A stretch of 64,000 bases of DNA, from contig CACJTS010000003.1 of assembly GCA_902596355.1 (NCBI GenBank), positions 1 through 64,000 of the forward strand, in the 5' to 3' direction. Shown piece after piece: positions 39,428-49,482 of the stretch (its first letter is position 1; each line of letters opens with the position of its first letter). The translations under genes were made by a program, and so were the position numbers. The stretch comes from an uncultured Pelagibacteraceae bacterium (GTDB taxonomy: Bacteria; Pseudomonadota; Alphaproteobacteria; Pelagibacterales; Pelagibacteraceae). The notes under the pieces are model-generated. The model did no database searches, was not told where the DNA came from, and saw only the letters and a program-made list of their open reading frames with translations.

Positions 39428-39464
39428 AAAATAACAAACTACTCAAAAGAGTTTGATAGTCAAA

Positions 39465-40043
39465 TTAATAAATTTTTGTCTTAGTTTCTTCTTTATTTTT
39501 CAAGCGTTTAATATTTTTTCTGTGGGTAAAAAATATTAAAATAAACATTATTAAGTAAAAAAATACATTTTCTAAACCCTCCATAATTGAAATATAAACC
39601 GGTATAGAAAGTGATCCTATCAAGGAAGCTAAAGATGAATATTTAGAAATAAAAAAAATTATTAACCAACAAATACCAAATACTAAACCAAAAATAATAT
39701 TTAAAGAAAAAAGTATCCCAACATATGTAGCTACACCTTTGCCACCTTTAAATTTTAACCAAACAGGAAAAACATGACCTATAAAAGCAAATAAAGCTGA
39801 TATATATACTGCTTCAGGGAAATTAATTTTTACGTATAGAACAGGTATTACTGCTTTTAATACATCAAGTATTAGTGTCGAATAACCAATTAGTTTATTA
39901 CCGGTTCTCAGAGCATTTGTTGCACCAATATTACCAGAGCCTATCTCTCTAATATCTTTTTTTAAAAATATTTTAGTTAAAATTAAACCAAAAGGAATTG
40001 ATCCCATCAGGTATGAGATTATACCTATTATAAAAAGTTCCAT
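39465..40043 (-). CDS. plsY: Acyl-phosphate glycerol-3-phosphate acyltransferase PlsY
   Basis: PlsY, 192 residues, an integral membrane enzyme that acylates glycerol 3-phosphate from acyl-phosphate, the first step of phospholipid synthesis. Motif 1: GSGNIGATNALRTG (about 36-49); motif 2: KFKGGKGVATYVG (about 97-109); motif 3: HRKNIKRL near the C-terminus. About five hydrophobic spans are visible. It follows the pyrC homologue by 2 bases on the minus strand. Confidence 0.94.
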   Translation of the reverse strand: MELFIIGIISYLMGSIPFGLILTKIFLKKDIREIGSGNIGATNALRTGNKLIGYSTLILDVLKAVIPVLYVKINFPEAVYISALFAFIGHVFPVWLKFKGGKGVATYVGILFSLNIIFGLVFGICWLIIFFISKYSSLASLIGSLSIPVYISIMEGLENVFFYLIMFILIFFTHRKNIKRLKNKEETKTKIY

Positions 40044-40045
40044 TT

Positions 40046-41332
40046 TTATATTTTAAATAATTCTATACCTTTTACAAATGTATTGGTTACTTTTCCTTGA
40101 AGTTTCTTATCTTCAATTGAAGTATTTTTAGATTTAGAGATTAAATTTTCTTTTTTTACAATCCATGGTTTATTGATATCCACTATACAAAAATCTGCAT
40201 CATTTCCAATTGACAGGTTTCCTTTATTTATATTTAATATTTTTGCTGGATTGGATGTTAATGCTTGAATGATAGTTTCAAGTTTTACAGATCCATTATG
40301 AAATAATTCTAAACTTAAAGATAATAATGTTTCAATGCCAGATGCACCTGTTGCAGCTTGAGCAAAAGTTAATCTTTTAGATTCTTCATCTTCAGGTTTA
40401 TGATCAGAAACAATTACATCAATAGTTTTATCTTTTAATCCTTGAACTAAAGCTTCTCGATCTTCTTCTCTTCTCAGTGGAGGTGATAATTTTAAAAATG
40501 TTCTAAAATCTCCAATGTCATTTTCATTTAATGAGAGATTATTTATTGATACACCGCAAGTAAATTTAACATTTTGCTTACGTTCCTTAATTATATCTAA
40601 AGATTTTCCTGCTGATAATTGAGATATATGATATCGACATTTAGTTTTTTCTAAGAGAGTAAGATCTCTTTCAATTATAATTCTTTCAGCAATATCTGGT
40701 ATGCTTGATAAGCCTAGTTTTGTTGCAATAATACCAGAATTAATCATTCCATTTTTAGCTAAATAGTAATCTTCAGCATGTTGCATTATAAGACATCCCA
40801 AATCTTTAGCTGAATTCATAATTCTAGACATAAGTCTAGTATTTTGAATTGTTTTTACTCCGTCAGTAAAAGCAATAATTCCTTTTTTAGCTAGTAACCC
40901 AAATTCAGTCATATTGGTGCCATCGGTGTTTTGAGTTAATGAAGCGCAAGGAAAGATATTTATTTTAGACTTATCACGTCCTCTTCTTTTTAAAAAATCT
41001 ACAATTGATACATTATCTATAATTGGATCTGTATTAGGCATTGTTACTACGGAAGTTACTCCACCAGACAATGCTGCATTACTTAAAGTCCTAAAATTTT
41101 CTTTATATTCATATCCTGGCTCACCTACAAAAACTCTCATATCCACTATACCAGGAAATATATATTTACCCTTTAAGTCAGTAGGTTTTTCTCTCGTTGG
41201 TAAATTGTTTGTATTTACCTTTTTTCCTATTGCTTCTATCTTTCCGTCTTCTCCAATTATTAATCCACCATTTTCATTTATAGAATTGTGAGGATCTATA
41301 ATGTTTGCATTTATAAAGTATTGTTTTTTCAT
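40046..41332 (-). CDS. pyrC: Dihydroorotase homologue, PyrX-like (probably noncatalytic)
   Basis: A class I dihydroorotase-family protein, 428 residues. Active enzymes have DxHxHxREPG; here residues 64-73 read DMRVFVGEPG, so both metal-binding His and the Arg are replaced (R66, F68, G70). The EVTPHH-type segment has become GVSINN, whereas QHAED, YHIS and SDHKPED remain. This pattern matches the PyrX/PyrC' homologues that serve as assembly partners of aspartate carbamoyltransferase, whose gene pyrB abuts it with no gap. Databases are likely to call it dihydroorotase. A catalytic enzyme would have to be encoded elsewhere. Confidence 0.88.
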   Translation of the reverse strand: MKKQYFINANIIDPHNSINENGGLIIGEDGKIEAIGKKVNTNNLPTREKPTDLKGKYIFPGIVDMRVFVGEPGYEYKENFRTLSNAALSGGVTSVVTMPNTDPIIDNVSIVDFLKRRGRDKSKINIFPCASLTQNTDGTNMTEFGLLAKKGIIAFTDGVKTIQNTRLMSRIMNSAKDLGCLIMQHAEDYYLAKNGMINSGIIATKLGLSSIPDIAERIIIERDLTLLEKTKCRYHISQLSAGKSLDIIKERKQNVKFTCGVSINNLSLNENDIGDFRTFLKLSPPLRREEDREALVQGLKDKTIDVIVSDHKPEDEESKRLTFAQAATGASGIETLLSLSLELFHNGSVKLETIIQALTSNPAKILNINKGNLSIGNDADFCIVDINKPWIVKKENLISKSKNTSIEDKKLQGKVTNTFVKGIELFKI

Positions 41333-42274
41333 TTATTCACAAAATATTTTTAAACATGCCATTCTTACAGCAACACCTAATTCAACTTGTTCTTTAATTA
41401 CACTTTTGTTTATGTCATCAGCTAATCTTGTATCAATTTCAATTCCTCTATTCATTGGACCAGGATGCATAATTAAAGCATCTGACTTTGCATGATCAAG
41501 TTTATCTGGCGTTAATCCATAATATTCATAGTATTCTCTATTCGATGAAAGATATGAACTGGTCATTCTCTCATTTTGTAATCTAAGCATCATTACAATA
41601 TCACAATCTTTGAGACCCTTTTTCATATCAGTAAAAGTGTTAACACCAAACTTTTCAATTTCTTTTGGCATAAGATTAGATGGTGCAACTATATTAACTT
41701 CTGCCCCTAACATTGTAAGAAGATAAATATTTGATCTAGCCACTCTTGAATGAAGTATGTCTCCACATATAGCTATTTTTAATCCCTGAATTTTTTTTTT
41801 TCGATTTCTAATTGTTAATGCATCTAATAAAGCTTGAGTAGGATGCTCACGTCTGCCATCACCAGCGTTTAGAACGACACAATTAACTTTTTGAGATAAC
41901 AGATTACAAGCACCAGAGTCTTGATGTCTGATCACAATTATATCAGGATGCATAGCATTTAAGGTCATAGCTGTATCAATCAAAGTTTCACCTTTTTTAA
42001 TAGCTGAGTTACCCATATTCATTGACATGACGTCTGCTCCAAGTCTTTTTCCAGCAAGTTCAAATGAGCTTTGTGTTCTAGTTGATGGCTCAAAGAATAA
42101 GTTTATTTGTGTTTTGCCTCTTAACACATCAATTTTTTTATTTTTACTTTGGTTTAATTTTATGAAAGCTTCTGACTCATCCAGTATATAATTAATATCA
42201 TTAACTGATAAATCTTGGATACCTAACAGATGTTTTTGTGAGATTTTAATAGCTTTATTGGTTTTAATTGCCAT
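41333..42274 (-). CDS. pyrB: Aspartate carbamoyltransferase catalytic subunit
   Basis: PyrB, 313 residues from the ATG at 42274 ([18 protein letters not shown]). An ATG 39 bases upstream would add residues that do not resemble the family. It condenses carbamoyl phosphate with aspartate in pyrimidine synthesis. Motifs: [14 protein letters not shown] (carbamoyl-phosphate site, STRT at 64-67), HPTQALLD, and the aspartate-binding MLRLQNERM. The stop is adjacent to the start of the PyrX-like gene, which fits formation of a complex between the two proteins. Confidence 0.96.
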   Translation of the reverse strand: MAIKTNKAIKISQKHLLGIQDLSVNDINYILDESEAFIKLNQSKNKKIDVLRGKTQINLFFEPSTRTQSSFELAGKRLGADVMSMNMGNSAIKKGETLIDTAMTLNAMHPDIIVIRHQDSGACNLLSQKVNCVVLNAGDGRREHPTQALLDALTIRNRKKKIQGLKIAICGDILHSRVARSNIYLLTMLGAEVNIVAPSNLMPKEIEKFGVNTFTDMKKGLKDCDIVMMLRLQNERMTSSYLSSNREYYEYYGLTPDKLDHAKSDALIMHPGPMNRGIEIDTRLADDINKSVIKEQVELGVAVRMACLKIFCE

Positions 42275-42316
42275 TAAAATTAACTCTATAGCTATAAAGC
42301 CCCTAAATGGCAAGGA

Positions 42317-42772
42317 TTAATTATTTAAATAATCTATTGCTCCTTGAAGAATAAATGCAGCTGCATTTTGATCTATGTTTTTTTCACGCTTAGAAACATT
42401 AAAATCAAACTGACTAGATAGATTAAATGCCCCAACAGTTGAAAGTCTTTCATCCCATAAGCAAACATCTACATCAACATTTTTGTCTATATTTTTAGAT
42501 ACATCACTTACTGATTGAGCAGAAGGACCTAATGAACCATCCATGTTAATTGGATATCCAATGATAATTCCTTTAATATTGTTTTCCTCTATTATTTTTT
42601 TTAATTCGTTGATTACATCATCATTATTGGTTTTATTGATCGTTTTAAAAGGTGTGGCTATTGACTGTTTTTCATCACAAATTGATACACCGATTCTTTT
42701 TGAACCGAGATCTAAACCAATCAATCTAGAGGTTTCAGACTGTTTTTTTTTGAATTCTTCAATAGTGATCAT
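42317..42772 (-). CDS. ruvX: Putative pre-16S rRNA nuclease / Holliday junction resolvase-like RuvX
   Basis: YqgF/RuvX family, 151 residues. The RNase H-like fold shows LIGLDLGSKRIGVSICDEKQSIATPF near residues 17-42 with the first acidic residue in GLDLG, then GIIIGYPINMDGS and a C-terminal DE/D pair (LWDERLSTVGAF, NIDQNAAAFILQGAIDYL). In E. coli this protein helps mature the 16S 5' end. It heads the pyrimidine cluster on the minus strand and is divergent from gatC across 50 bases, as in other alphaproteobacteria. Confidence 0.92.
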   Translation of the reverse strand: MITIEEFKKKQSETSRLIGLDLGSKRIGVSICDEKQSIATPFKTINKTNNDDVINELKKIIEENNIKGIIIGYPINMDGSLGPSAQSVSDVSKNIDKNVDVDVCLWDERLSTVGAFNLSSQFDFNVSKREKNIDQNAAAFILQGAIDYLNN

Positions 42773-42822
42773 ATTGTATATTTTAAACTTAAGTGATAGT
42801 TTGCGACATATTTAAATACCAT

Positions 42823-43110
42823 ATGAGCATCGATCTTAAAACAATAAAGCATATATCTAAACTATCAAGAATTTCTGTAGATGAGAAAAAAGCAGAGAAA
42901 CTTGCAGGAGATTTAAATTCAATTTTCGATTTTATTGAAAAACTTAATGAACTAAAAACTGACAATGTTGAACCATTAACTTCTGTTGCTGAAACAACTC
43001 TAAAACTAAGGTCAGATGAAGTAAAAAGTAAAAACTTAAGAGATCAAGTAATAAAAAATTCTCCTAAGGAAAATGAAGATTATTTTGTAGTACCAAAGGT
43101 AATTGAATAA
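42823..43110 (+). CDS. gatC: Aspartyl/glutamyl-tRNA amidotransferase subunit C
   Basis: GatC, 95 residues from the ATG at 42823 ([19 protein letters not shown]), the family's usual start; an ATG 30 bases upstream would add unrelated residues. It wraps around GatA and holds GatA and GatB together. The C-terminal part LRSDEV and the ending [13 protein letters not shown] are typical. It is the first gene of gatCAB, with a one-base overlap to gatA. Confidence 0.94.
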   Translation: MSIDLKTIKHISKLSRISVDEKKAEKLAGDLNSIFDFIEKLNELKTDNVEPLTSVAETTLKLRSDEVKSKNLRDQVIKNSPKENEDYFVVPKVIE

Positions 43111-44567
43111 TGTCAGATATAACTAAACAATCATTATCTGAGTTAGTAGAAAATATAAAAGGTAAAAAACTTTCCTCAAGTGAAGTTACTAATGCATTTG
43201 TTGAAAGATCAGAAAAATCAAAAGAATTAAATGCATATATAACTGAAGATTATGCAAATGCTTTAAATAAAGCAAAAAAATTTGATGAAAAACCTAATCT
43301 TGATCTGAAATTACCTGGCATTCCAATGGCTGTAAAAGATTTATTTTGCACAAGAGATTTAAGAACTACTGCAGGTAGTAAGATTTTAAATAACTTTGTT
43401 CCAACATACGAGTCAACAGTCACACAAAATATTTGGAATCAAGGAGCTATCCTAATGGGTAAATTAAATTGTGATGAATTTGCAATGGGTTCATCTAATG
43501 AAACTAGTTTTTTTGGTAATGTACAAAACCCAATTGATAAAAATTTAGTTCCAGGAGGATCCTCTGGTGGATCGTCTTCTGCTGTAGCAGCTCAATTGAC
43601 ACCAATAACTATTGGAACAGATACAGGTGGATCTATAAGACAGCCTGCTTCATTTACTGGAACTGTCGGATTAAAACCCACTTATGGTAGTTGCTCTAGA
43701 TACGGAATTGTAGCATTTGCATCATCCCTAGATCAAGCTGGTCCAATGGCACAAAATGTTAAAGATTGTGCATTGTTACAGGAAGTTATTAGCACTTATG
43801 ATGAAAAAGATTCTACTTCAATAGATTTTAAAAGAAACGAGTACAGCAAAGAATTAACAAAAGATATCAAAGGAAAAAAAATAGGAATACCCAAAGAATA
43901 TAGAGTAGATAGCATGCCTAAAGAAATAGAAGACCTATGGAAAAAAGGTATTGAATACGCAAAAGATTGTGGTGCTGAGATTATCGATATATCTCTACCT
44001 CATACTAATTATGCACTACCAACCTATTACATAGTAGCACCAGCAGAGGCCTCATCTAATTTGGCTAGATACGACGGTGTTAAATACGGTTTTAGAGCTG
44101 AAGGAGAAAATCTTATTGATATGTATGAAAAAACTAGATCTGAAGGATTTGGTGCTGAGGTTCAAAGAAGAATAATGATTGGAACTTATGTTTTATCTTC
44201 AGGATATTATGATGCTTATTACCTTAAAGCACAAAAGGTAAGAAAACTTATTAAAAATGATTTTGATGATGCTTATAAAAAAGTTGATGCAATTCTAACC
44301 CCATCCACTCCAAGTTCAGCTTTTAAAATTGGTGAAAAAACAAATGATCCAGTTTCAATGTATTTAAATGATATTTTTACTGTTCCTGTAAATTTAGCAG
44401 GTTTACCTGGAATTTCTATACCTGCAGGCCATGATGCTAACGGATATCCATTAGGATTACAGATAATAGGTAAAGCTTTTGATGAACAAAATATTTTAAA
44501 CATTGCATATGCTATGGAAGAAAAAATTAATTTTAAAAACAATATTACTGATTGGTGGATTAAGTGA
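43110..44567 (+). CDS. gatA: Aspartyl/glutamyl-tRNA amidotransferase subunit A
   Basis: GatA, 485 residues, the glutaminase subunit of GatCAB, which converts Glu-tRNA(Gln) and Asp-tRNA(Asn) to the amidated forms. Amidase signature: catalytic Lys K76 (PMAVKDLFC), the Ser-rich [13 protein letters not shown] (149-161) and the nucleophile Ser S175 in [12 protein letters not shown]. Standard length. gatB follows with a 4-base overlap. In alphaproteobacteria the pathway usually replaces a glutaminyl-tRNA synthetase. Confidence 0.97.
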   Translation: MSDITKQSLSELVENIKGKKLSSSEVTNAFVERSEKSKELNAYITEDYANALNKAKKFDEKPNLDLKLPGIPMAVKDLFCTRDLRTTAGSKILNNFVPTYESTVTQNIWNQGAILMGKLNCDEFAMGSSNETSFFGNVQNPIDKNLVPGGSSGGSSSAVAAQLTPITIGTDTGGSIRQPASFTGTVGLKPTYGSCSRYGIVAFASSLDQAGPMAQNVKDCALLQEVISTYDEKDSTSIDFKRNEYSKELTKDIKGKKIGIPKEYRVDSMPKEIEDLWKKGIEYAKDCGAEIIDISLPHTNYALPTYYIVAPAEASSNLARYDGVKYGFRAEGENLIDMYEKTRSEGFGAEVQRRIMIGTYVLSSGYYDAYYLKAQKVRKLIKNDFDDAYKKVDAILTPSTPSSAFKIGEKTNDPVSMYLNDIFTVPVNLAGLPGISIPAGHDANGYPLGLQIIGKAFDEQNILNIAYAMEEKINFKNNITDWWIK

Positions 44568-46027
44568 GTAAGAACAAATCTGAATATCTAATTAATAGAC
44601 ATGATAATCAATATGAAGTTGTCATTGGTTTAGAAGTTCATGCACAAGTTACATCTGAGTCAAAATTATTTTCAACATCGGCAACCAAATTTGGAGCTGA
44701 GCCAAATACTCAAGTAAGTTTAGTTGATGCAGCATTTCCAGGAATGTTGCCGGTAATAAACGAGTATTGCGTAAAACAAGCTATCAAAACAGGAATTGGT
44801 TTAAAGGCTAAAATCAATAAGAGATCTGTCTTTGATAGAAAAAATTATTTTTATGCAGACTTACCTCAGGGATATCAAATCTCACAATTCAAAGATCCAA
44901 TTGTAGGTGAGGGTAAAGTAATACTTGATATGCCAGATGGTCAAAAAGAGGTAGGTATAGAAAGATTACACTTGGAGCAAGATGCCGGTAAAAGCATTCA
45001 TGATTTAGATCCTAAAAATACTTTTGTAGATTTAAATAGATCAGGTGTGGCTTTAATGGAAATTGTAAGTAAACCTGACCTAAGGTCTCCAGATGAAGTA
45101 AATGCATATATTAAAAAATTAAGATCTATAATGAGATATTTAGGCACCTGTGATGGAAACATGCAGGAAGGATCTTTAAGAGCCGATGTAAATGTATCTG
45201 TCAGAAAAAAAGGTTCAAAAGAGTTTGGAACTCGATGTGAGATCAAAAATGTTAACTCAATAAAATTCATGCAGATGGCAATTGAATACGAAGCTAATAG
45301 ACAAGTTGATTTAATTGAGGATGGTCAAACTATTGATCAAGAAACAAGACTTTTTGATACTAAAAAGAATGAAACCAGATCAATGAGATCAAAAGAAGAT
45401 GCTCATGATTATAGATATTTTCCAGATCCAGACTTATTGCCATTAGAAGTTTCAGATGATTTTATTGAAAACTTAAAATCAGAAATTCCTGAGCTACCAG
45501 ATGAAAAGAAAAAAAGATTTATAGAAAAATTCAAGTTATCTCCTTATGAAGCAAACATTTTAGTTTCTGATATTGAAACATCAAATTACTTTGAAAATGT
45601 AATTAAGAAGTCTGATGTAAAACTTGCAACAAATTGGATAATTGGTGAATTATTTGCAGCGTTAAATGAAAAAAATTTAGAAATAACTGAAAGCCCTATA
45701 AGTCCAGGCAACTTATCAAAACTAATTAATTTAATTAAAGACGGAACAATTTCTGGAAAAATTGCAAAAACAGTTTTCGAACAAATGATGGAAGGCGACA
45801 AAGATCCTCAGAAAATTGTTGAAGAAAAAGGTTTAAAACAAGAGAGTGATCCAAAAGCACTTGAGGCACTGATAGATAAGGTTATTGATGATAACAGAGA
45901 CAAAGCTACCGAATATAAATCAGGTAAAGTTAAATTATTTGGTTTCTTTGTAGGTCAAGTAATGAAAGTTTCTGGTGGAAAAGCAAATCCTCAATTAGTT
46001 AATGAGATTTTAAAGAAAAAACTTTAG
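44564..46027 (+). CDS. gatB: Aspartyl/glutamyl-tRNA amidotransferase subunit B
   Basis: GatB, 487 residues, the kinase/amidation subunit that activates the misacylated tRNA and uses ammonia from GatA. Signatures are [12 protein letters not shown] (from about residue 18), [34 protein letters not shown] and [13 protein letters not shown]. The C-terminal YqeY-like tail (about 400-487) is complete. It begins with GTG, which overlaps the gatA TGA (GTGA). Confidence 0.97.
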   Translation: MSKNKSEYLINRHDNQYEVVIGLEVHAQVTSESKLFSTSATKFGAEPNTQVSLVDAAFPGMLPVINEYCVKQAIKTGIGLKAKINKRSVFDRKNYFYADLPQGYQISQFKDPIVGEGKVILDMPDGQKEVGIERLHLEQDAGKSIHDLDPKNTFVDLNRSGVALMEIVSKPDLRSPDEVNAYIKKLRSIMRYLGTCDGNMQEGSLRADVNVSVRKKGSKEFGTRCEIKNVNSIKFMQMAIEYEANRQVDLIEDGQTIDQETRLFDTKKNETRSMRSKEDAHDYRYFPDPDLLPLEVSDDFIENLKSEIPELPDEKKKRFIEKFKLSPYEANILVSDIETSNYFENVIKKSDVKLATNWIIGELFAALNEKNLEITESPISPGNLSKLINLIKDGTISGKIAKTVFEQMMEGDKDPQKIVEEKGLKQESDPKALEALIDKVIDDNRDKATEYKSGKVKLFGFFVGQVMKVSGGKANPQLVNEILKKKL

Positions 46028-46032
46028 AATTT

Positions 46033-46683
46033 ATGGGTTCAGACCTAAATATAACTAAAGAACTCCAAGAGTATATTTTAAGTCATGGATTTAATTTACA
46101 TCCAGTCCAAAAAAAAATAATTGATTACAACACTTCTCTTGGTGATATCAAAAGAATGCAAATCTCAATTTCACAAAGTCAATTTCTGCATTTAATTATA
46201 AAAATTTCAAATATCAAAAAAATTTTAGAGATAGGTACATTTACAGGATTAAGTACGTTATCTATGGCTTTGGCATTATCAGATGACGGCAAAATAATTG
46301 CTTTAGATAAAAATGAAGAAACTAATAAAGTTGCAATAGATTTTTTTAAAAAAGCTAATCAAGATCATAAAATAAAAACATTAATTAAACCTGCTTTAGA
46401 AAGTTTAGATGAAATTAAAAATGAAAAGTTTGATTTAGTTTTTATTGATGCTGATAAAATGAATTATATCGAATATTATGAGCGTTCTTTAAAATTATTG
46501 AACAAAAATGGTCTAATTATCATCGATAATGTTTTGTGGTATGGAGAAGTTGTTGATGAAAACAATACTGATAAATTAACTAAAAATATTAAAGAATTTA
46601 ATGTTCATATTTCCAAGGATACAAGAGTCGAAAAATTAATAATTCCTCTTGGGGACGGAATGACTGTTTGTAGAAAATTATAA
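46033..46683 (+). CDS. SAM-dependent O-methyltransferase (family 3)
   Basis: A class I methyltransferase of the caffeoyl-CoA/catechol O-methyltransferase family, 216 residues. SAM-binding motif I reads ILEIGTFTGLSTLSMALAL (about 69-88); FDLVFIDADKMNYIEYYE provides the metal-binding acidic residues and IIIDNVLWYGEV the third. Substrate unknown; in bacteria such proteins methylate small catechols or a tRNA position (TrmR). It follows gatB by 5 bases and overlaps trhO by one base; pairing with a tRNA-modifying gene makes a tRNA role possible, as inference. Confidence 0.85.
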   Translation: MGSDLNITKELQEYILSHGFNLHPVQKKIIDYNTSLGDIKRMQISISQSQFLHLIIKISNIKKILEIGTFTGLSTLSMALALSDDGKIIALDKNEETNKVAIDFFKKANQDHKIKTLIKPALESLDEIKNEKFDLVFIDADKMNYIEYYERSLKLLNKNGLIIIDNVLWYGEVVDENNTDKLTKNIKEFNVHISKDTRVEKLIIPLGDGMTVCRKL

Positions 46684-47588
46684 TGTTTGAAGTAGTTGGT
46701 TTTTATAAATTTATTAAAATTTCTTATCTAAAGAAAAATCAAAAAATTTTATTAGAAACTTTAAAAAAGAGAAACATTAGAGGCACTATAATTATCTCTA
46801 AAGAAGGGGTAAATGGAACTATTTCTGGTAAAACTGCAGACATTAAATTCACTATTAATAATTTAAAAAAAACTCTTAAATTTAAAGAATTTAACAGCAG
46901 TAACGTGTCTAAAAGCTCATTCCAACCATTTCACAAACCTAAAGTAAAAATTAAAAATGAGGCTGTTCCTATGAATTTAATTTTAAATAAAAGAATAAAG
47001 AAAAAAGATAGCCATGTAGATCCAATCAAATGGAATAAGCTGATTAAAGAAAAGGATATTGTTCTTATAGATGCAAGAAAACCTTTCGAGTACGATGTTG
47101 GAACATTTAAGGGAGCAATCAATCCAGATGTTGATAACTTTAGAGATTTTCCAAAATATCTAAAAAAATTAAAAAAAAATCAACCTATAGCTATGTTCTG
47201 TACTGGTGGAATTCGTTGTGAAAAGGCATCAGTATATTTGGAAAAAAAAGGTTTTAATAACATTTATCAGTTAAATGGTGGAATTTTAAATTATCTGAAA
47301 AAAACTAATAAGAAAAAAAGTTTATGGAAAGGCGAATGTTTTGTTTTTGATAACAGAATTAGTTTAAAACATGGTCTAAAAGTTGGTTCTTACTCAATGT
47401 GCAGTGGTTGTAGGAAGCCTATTTCTCTTAAGGATAAAAAATCAAAAAAATATGAAGAGGGTGTTTCATGTCCAAATTGTCACGATAATCTAACAGATCA
47501 TCAAAAATCAAGATTTAGAATGAGACAAAAACAAATTAATCTTGCTAAAGAAGCAGGAAAAAGACATATCTTTCAAAAAGAGTATTAA
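46683..47588 (+). CDS. trhO: tRNA uridine(34) hydroxylase TrhO (rhodanese domain)
   Basis: YceA/TrhO family, 301 residues. An N-terminal alpha/beta domain (about 1-95, with ISKEGVNGTISG) precedes a rhodanese domain (about 110-215) with VLIDARKPFEYDVGTFKGAINP and the active Cys loop FCTGGIRCEKASVYL (C173, C179). A Cys-rich end (CSGCRKP...CPNCHD) follows, as in the family. TrhO hydroxylates U34 of some tRNAs using prephenate-derived oxygen chemistry. It overlaps the methyltransferase by one base. Confidence 0.92.
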   Translation: MFEVVGFYKFIKISYLKKNQKILLETLKKRNIRGTIIISKEGVNGTISGKTADIKFTINNLKKTLKFKEFNSSNVSKSSFQPFHKPKVKIKNEAVPMNLILNKRIKKKDSHVDPIKWNKLIKEKDIVLIDARKPFEYDVGTFKGAINPDVDNFRDFPKYLKKLKKNQPIAMFCTGGIRCEKASVYLEKKGFNNIYQLNGGILNYLKKTNKKKSLWKGECFVFDNRISLKHGLKVGSYSMCSGCRKPISLKDKKSKKYEEGVSCPNCHDNLTDHQKSRFRMRQKQINLAKEAGKRHIFQKEY

Positions 47589-47602
47589 CAAATCTTAAAT
47601 TA

Positions 47603-48940
47603 ATGAATTTATTAAAAGATGAAGTTTCGTTGTTAGTAAGAAAACTTGCTGTACCAGCAAGTGTAGGAACCTTATTCCAAACACTCTATACAATCGTAGA
47701 TACTTTTTATGCAGGAAAAATATCACCAGAGGCCTTATCTGCTTTGAGCAAGTCTTTTCCGATATATTTTTTGATTATTGCGACATCCATTGGAGTTACC
47801 GTAGCGGGAACATCATTGATTGGCAGCAGTATTGGAGAAAAAAACGAAAAAAATGTTTTATGTTATTTTGGAAATGTAATCATTTATTCGATTATAATAT
47901 CGGTAGTTGTATCTATTTTAGGATTTGCTTTTGGAGAAAAGATATTCTTATTAATGAATTCCTCTCAAGAAGTAACAATTCTTGGACTCGAATATATAAA
48001 TGTAATTTTTCTAGGTACGATATTATTTATTTTAGTAGTAGCATTAAATTCATTCTTACATGCAGAAGGAGATACTAAAACTTACAGAAATGTTCTAATA
48101 TTTTCTTTTTTCTTAAACATTATTTTAAATCCAATTTTTATTTTTGGTTTTTTATTTATACCACCATTAGGAATAACTGGTATTGGGATAGCAACTTTAA
48201 TTGCTCAATTTGTATCTTTGTTGGTTATTCTGATAAAAATATTAAATAATCAAAGAATTAAACAAATAACTTTTGACCATTTCAAAGCTAAATTTTTTTT
48301 CTTAAAAAATATTTTTTTTCAATCAATGCCAATTACAATTGCCATACTAGGGTATTCTATTGCTGCAACAGTTGTTTTTACATATGTTGGATTATTTGGT
48401 GAATATGCTGTAGCAGGGTATGGATCTGCCACAAGAATTGAGCAAGTGCTTTTGTTACCAATATTAGGAATTAATACAGCAATAATTTCTATAATAGCGC
48501 AAAATATTGGAGCAAAATATTACGATAGAGTGGAGCAATCCTATTTTACCTCAATAAAATACGGTCTATTTATAATGTTAATCGCTGGTGTAGTTATTTT
48601 TATAAGTGCTGAAACTGTTCCTAAATTCTTTTCTTCAAATCCAGATGTAATTATGCATGGATCGATGTACCTTAAGATTTCTGCATTTATTTTACCTGCT
48701 TATCCAATATTTTTCTTATCAAATGGATTTTTTATGGCATTAAAAAAATCTGAGAAAGCTATGGTTAATAACATTGCCAGAAATGTTATAGTGCCAGTTT
48801 TATCCTTTTACATTGCAAAGTATTTAAATGCAGATTTTAAAACTTTTTTTTATATTTGGGCTATCTTTCAATGGTTGATATCATTGATGTTACTATTTTA
48901 TGTCAAATATTATATTAAACATAAATTAGCTAATATTTAA
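47603..48940 (+). CDS. MATE-family multidrug/Na+ antiporter
   Basis: 445 residues with 12 predicted membrane spans in two six-helix halves. It opens LVRKLAVPASVGTLFQTLYTIVDTFYAGKISPEALSALS, the typical MatE start, and the second half restarts near QSMPITIAILGYSIAATVVF. Likely a Na+- or H+-driven exporter in the inner membrane; the substrate cannot be told from sequence. It follows trhO by 14 bases. Confidence 0.9.
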   Translation: MNLLKDEVSLLVRKLAVPASVGTLFQTLYTIVDTFYAGKISPEALSALSKSFPIYFLIIATSIGVTVAGTSLIGSSIGEKNEKNVLCYFGNVIIYSIIISVVVSILGFAFGEKIFLLMNSSQEVTILGLEYINVIFLGTILFILVVALNSFLHAEGDTKTYRNVLIFSFFLNIILNPIFIFGFLFIPPLGITGIGIATLIAQFVSLLVILIKILNNQRIKQITFDHFKAKFFFLKNIFFQSMPITIAILGYSIAATVVFTYVGLFGEYAVAGYGSATRIEQVLLLPILGINTAIISIIAQNIGAKYYDRVEQSYFTSIKYGLFIMLIAGVVIFISAETVPKFFSSNPDVIMHGSMYLKISAFILPAYPIFFLSNGFFMALKKSEKAMVNNIARNVIVPVLSFYIAKYLNADFKTFFYIWAIFQWLISLMLLFYVKYYIKHKLANI

Positions 48941-48952
48941 AATTTTTTAAAT

Positions 48953-49480
48953 ATGTTTTTTACAAAGAGGAAAGCAATAATTTTAATTATAATCTGTTCT
49001 ATTTTTTTTATTCTCACATATAACGATGTTAGGTCTGAAGAGATTAAAGAAATTTCTGGAAATGTTCAAATTATTGATGGTGATACAATAAAAATAAATT
49101 CAAAAAAGATAAGATTGCATGGAATTGATGCACCTGAATTCAAGCAAATGTGTAAAAAGCCATATTTAACAATAATTTTTTTTACTTTTGCTGAAGATTA
49201 TCCATGTGGAAAAATTTCAACTCAAAAATTACAAAAAAAAATAAATAACAAAGTAATAACTTGTAAAATTTTGGATATTGACAGATATAAAAGATTAATT
49301 GGAGAGTGCTATAAAAGAAATTTAAATCTGAATTCTTGGCTAGTTTCAAACGGTTATGCAGTAGCTTATAGAAAATACTCAAAAAAATATATATCAAACG
49401 AAATTAATGCAAAAAATGAAAAATTAGGTATCTGGCAAGGTAAATTTGAAATGCCATGGGACTTTAGAAGAAAAAAATAA
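48953..49480 (+). CDS. Exported thermonuclease-like (SNase) protein
   Basis: 175 residues. An N-terminal hydrophobic segment (about 7-24) looks like a signal peptide or anchor. The staphylococcal nuclease fold follows: VQIIDGDTIKINSKKIRLHGIDAPEFKQ, with the catalytic Asp and Arg, then CKILDIDRYKRLIGEC with the second Arg, and LNSWLVSNGYAVAYRKY. Ca2+-dependent nuclease outside the membrane is a reasonable reading; scavenging of DNA or RNA is inference. It is convergent with soxG, 2 bases away. Confidence 0.88.
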   Translation: MFFTKRKAIILIIICSIFFILTYNDVRSEEIKEISGNVQIIDGDTIKINSKKIRLHGIDAPEFKQMCKKPYLTIIFFTFAEDYPCGKISTQKLQKKINNKVITCKILDIDRYKRLIGECYKRNLNLNSWLVSNGYAVAYRKYSKKYISNEINAKNEKLGIWQGKFEMPWDFRRKK

Positions 49481-49482
49481 TT

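Noticed and set aside
47860-48078. Plus-strand frame of 72 codons inside the MATE gene
   Set aside because: Alternate-frame shadow of membrane-helix coding sequence, rich in Cys, Tyr and Ser as expected from the frame shift.
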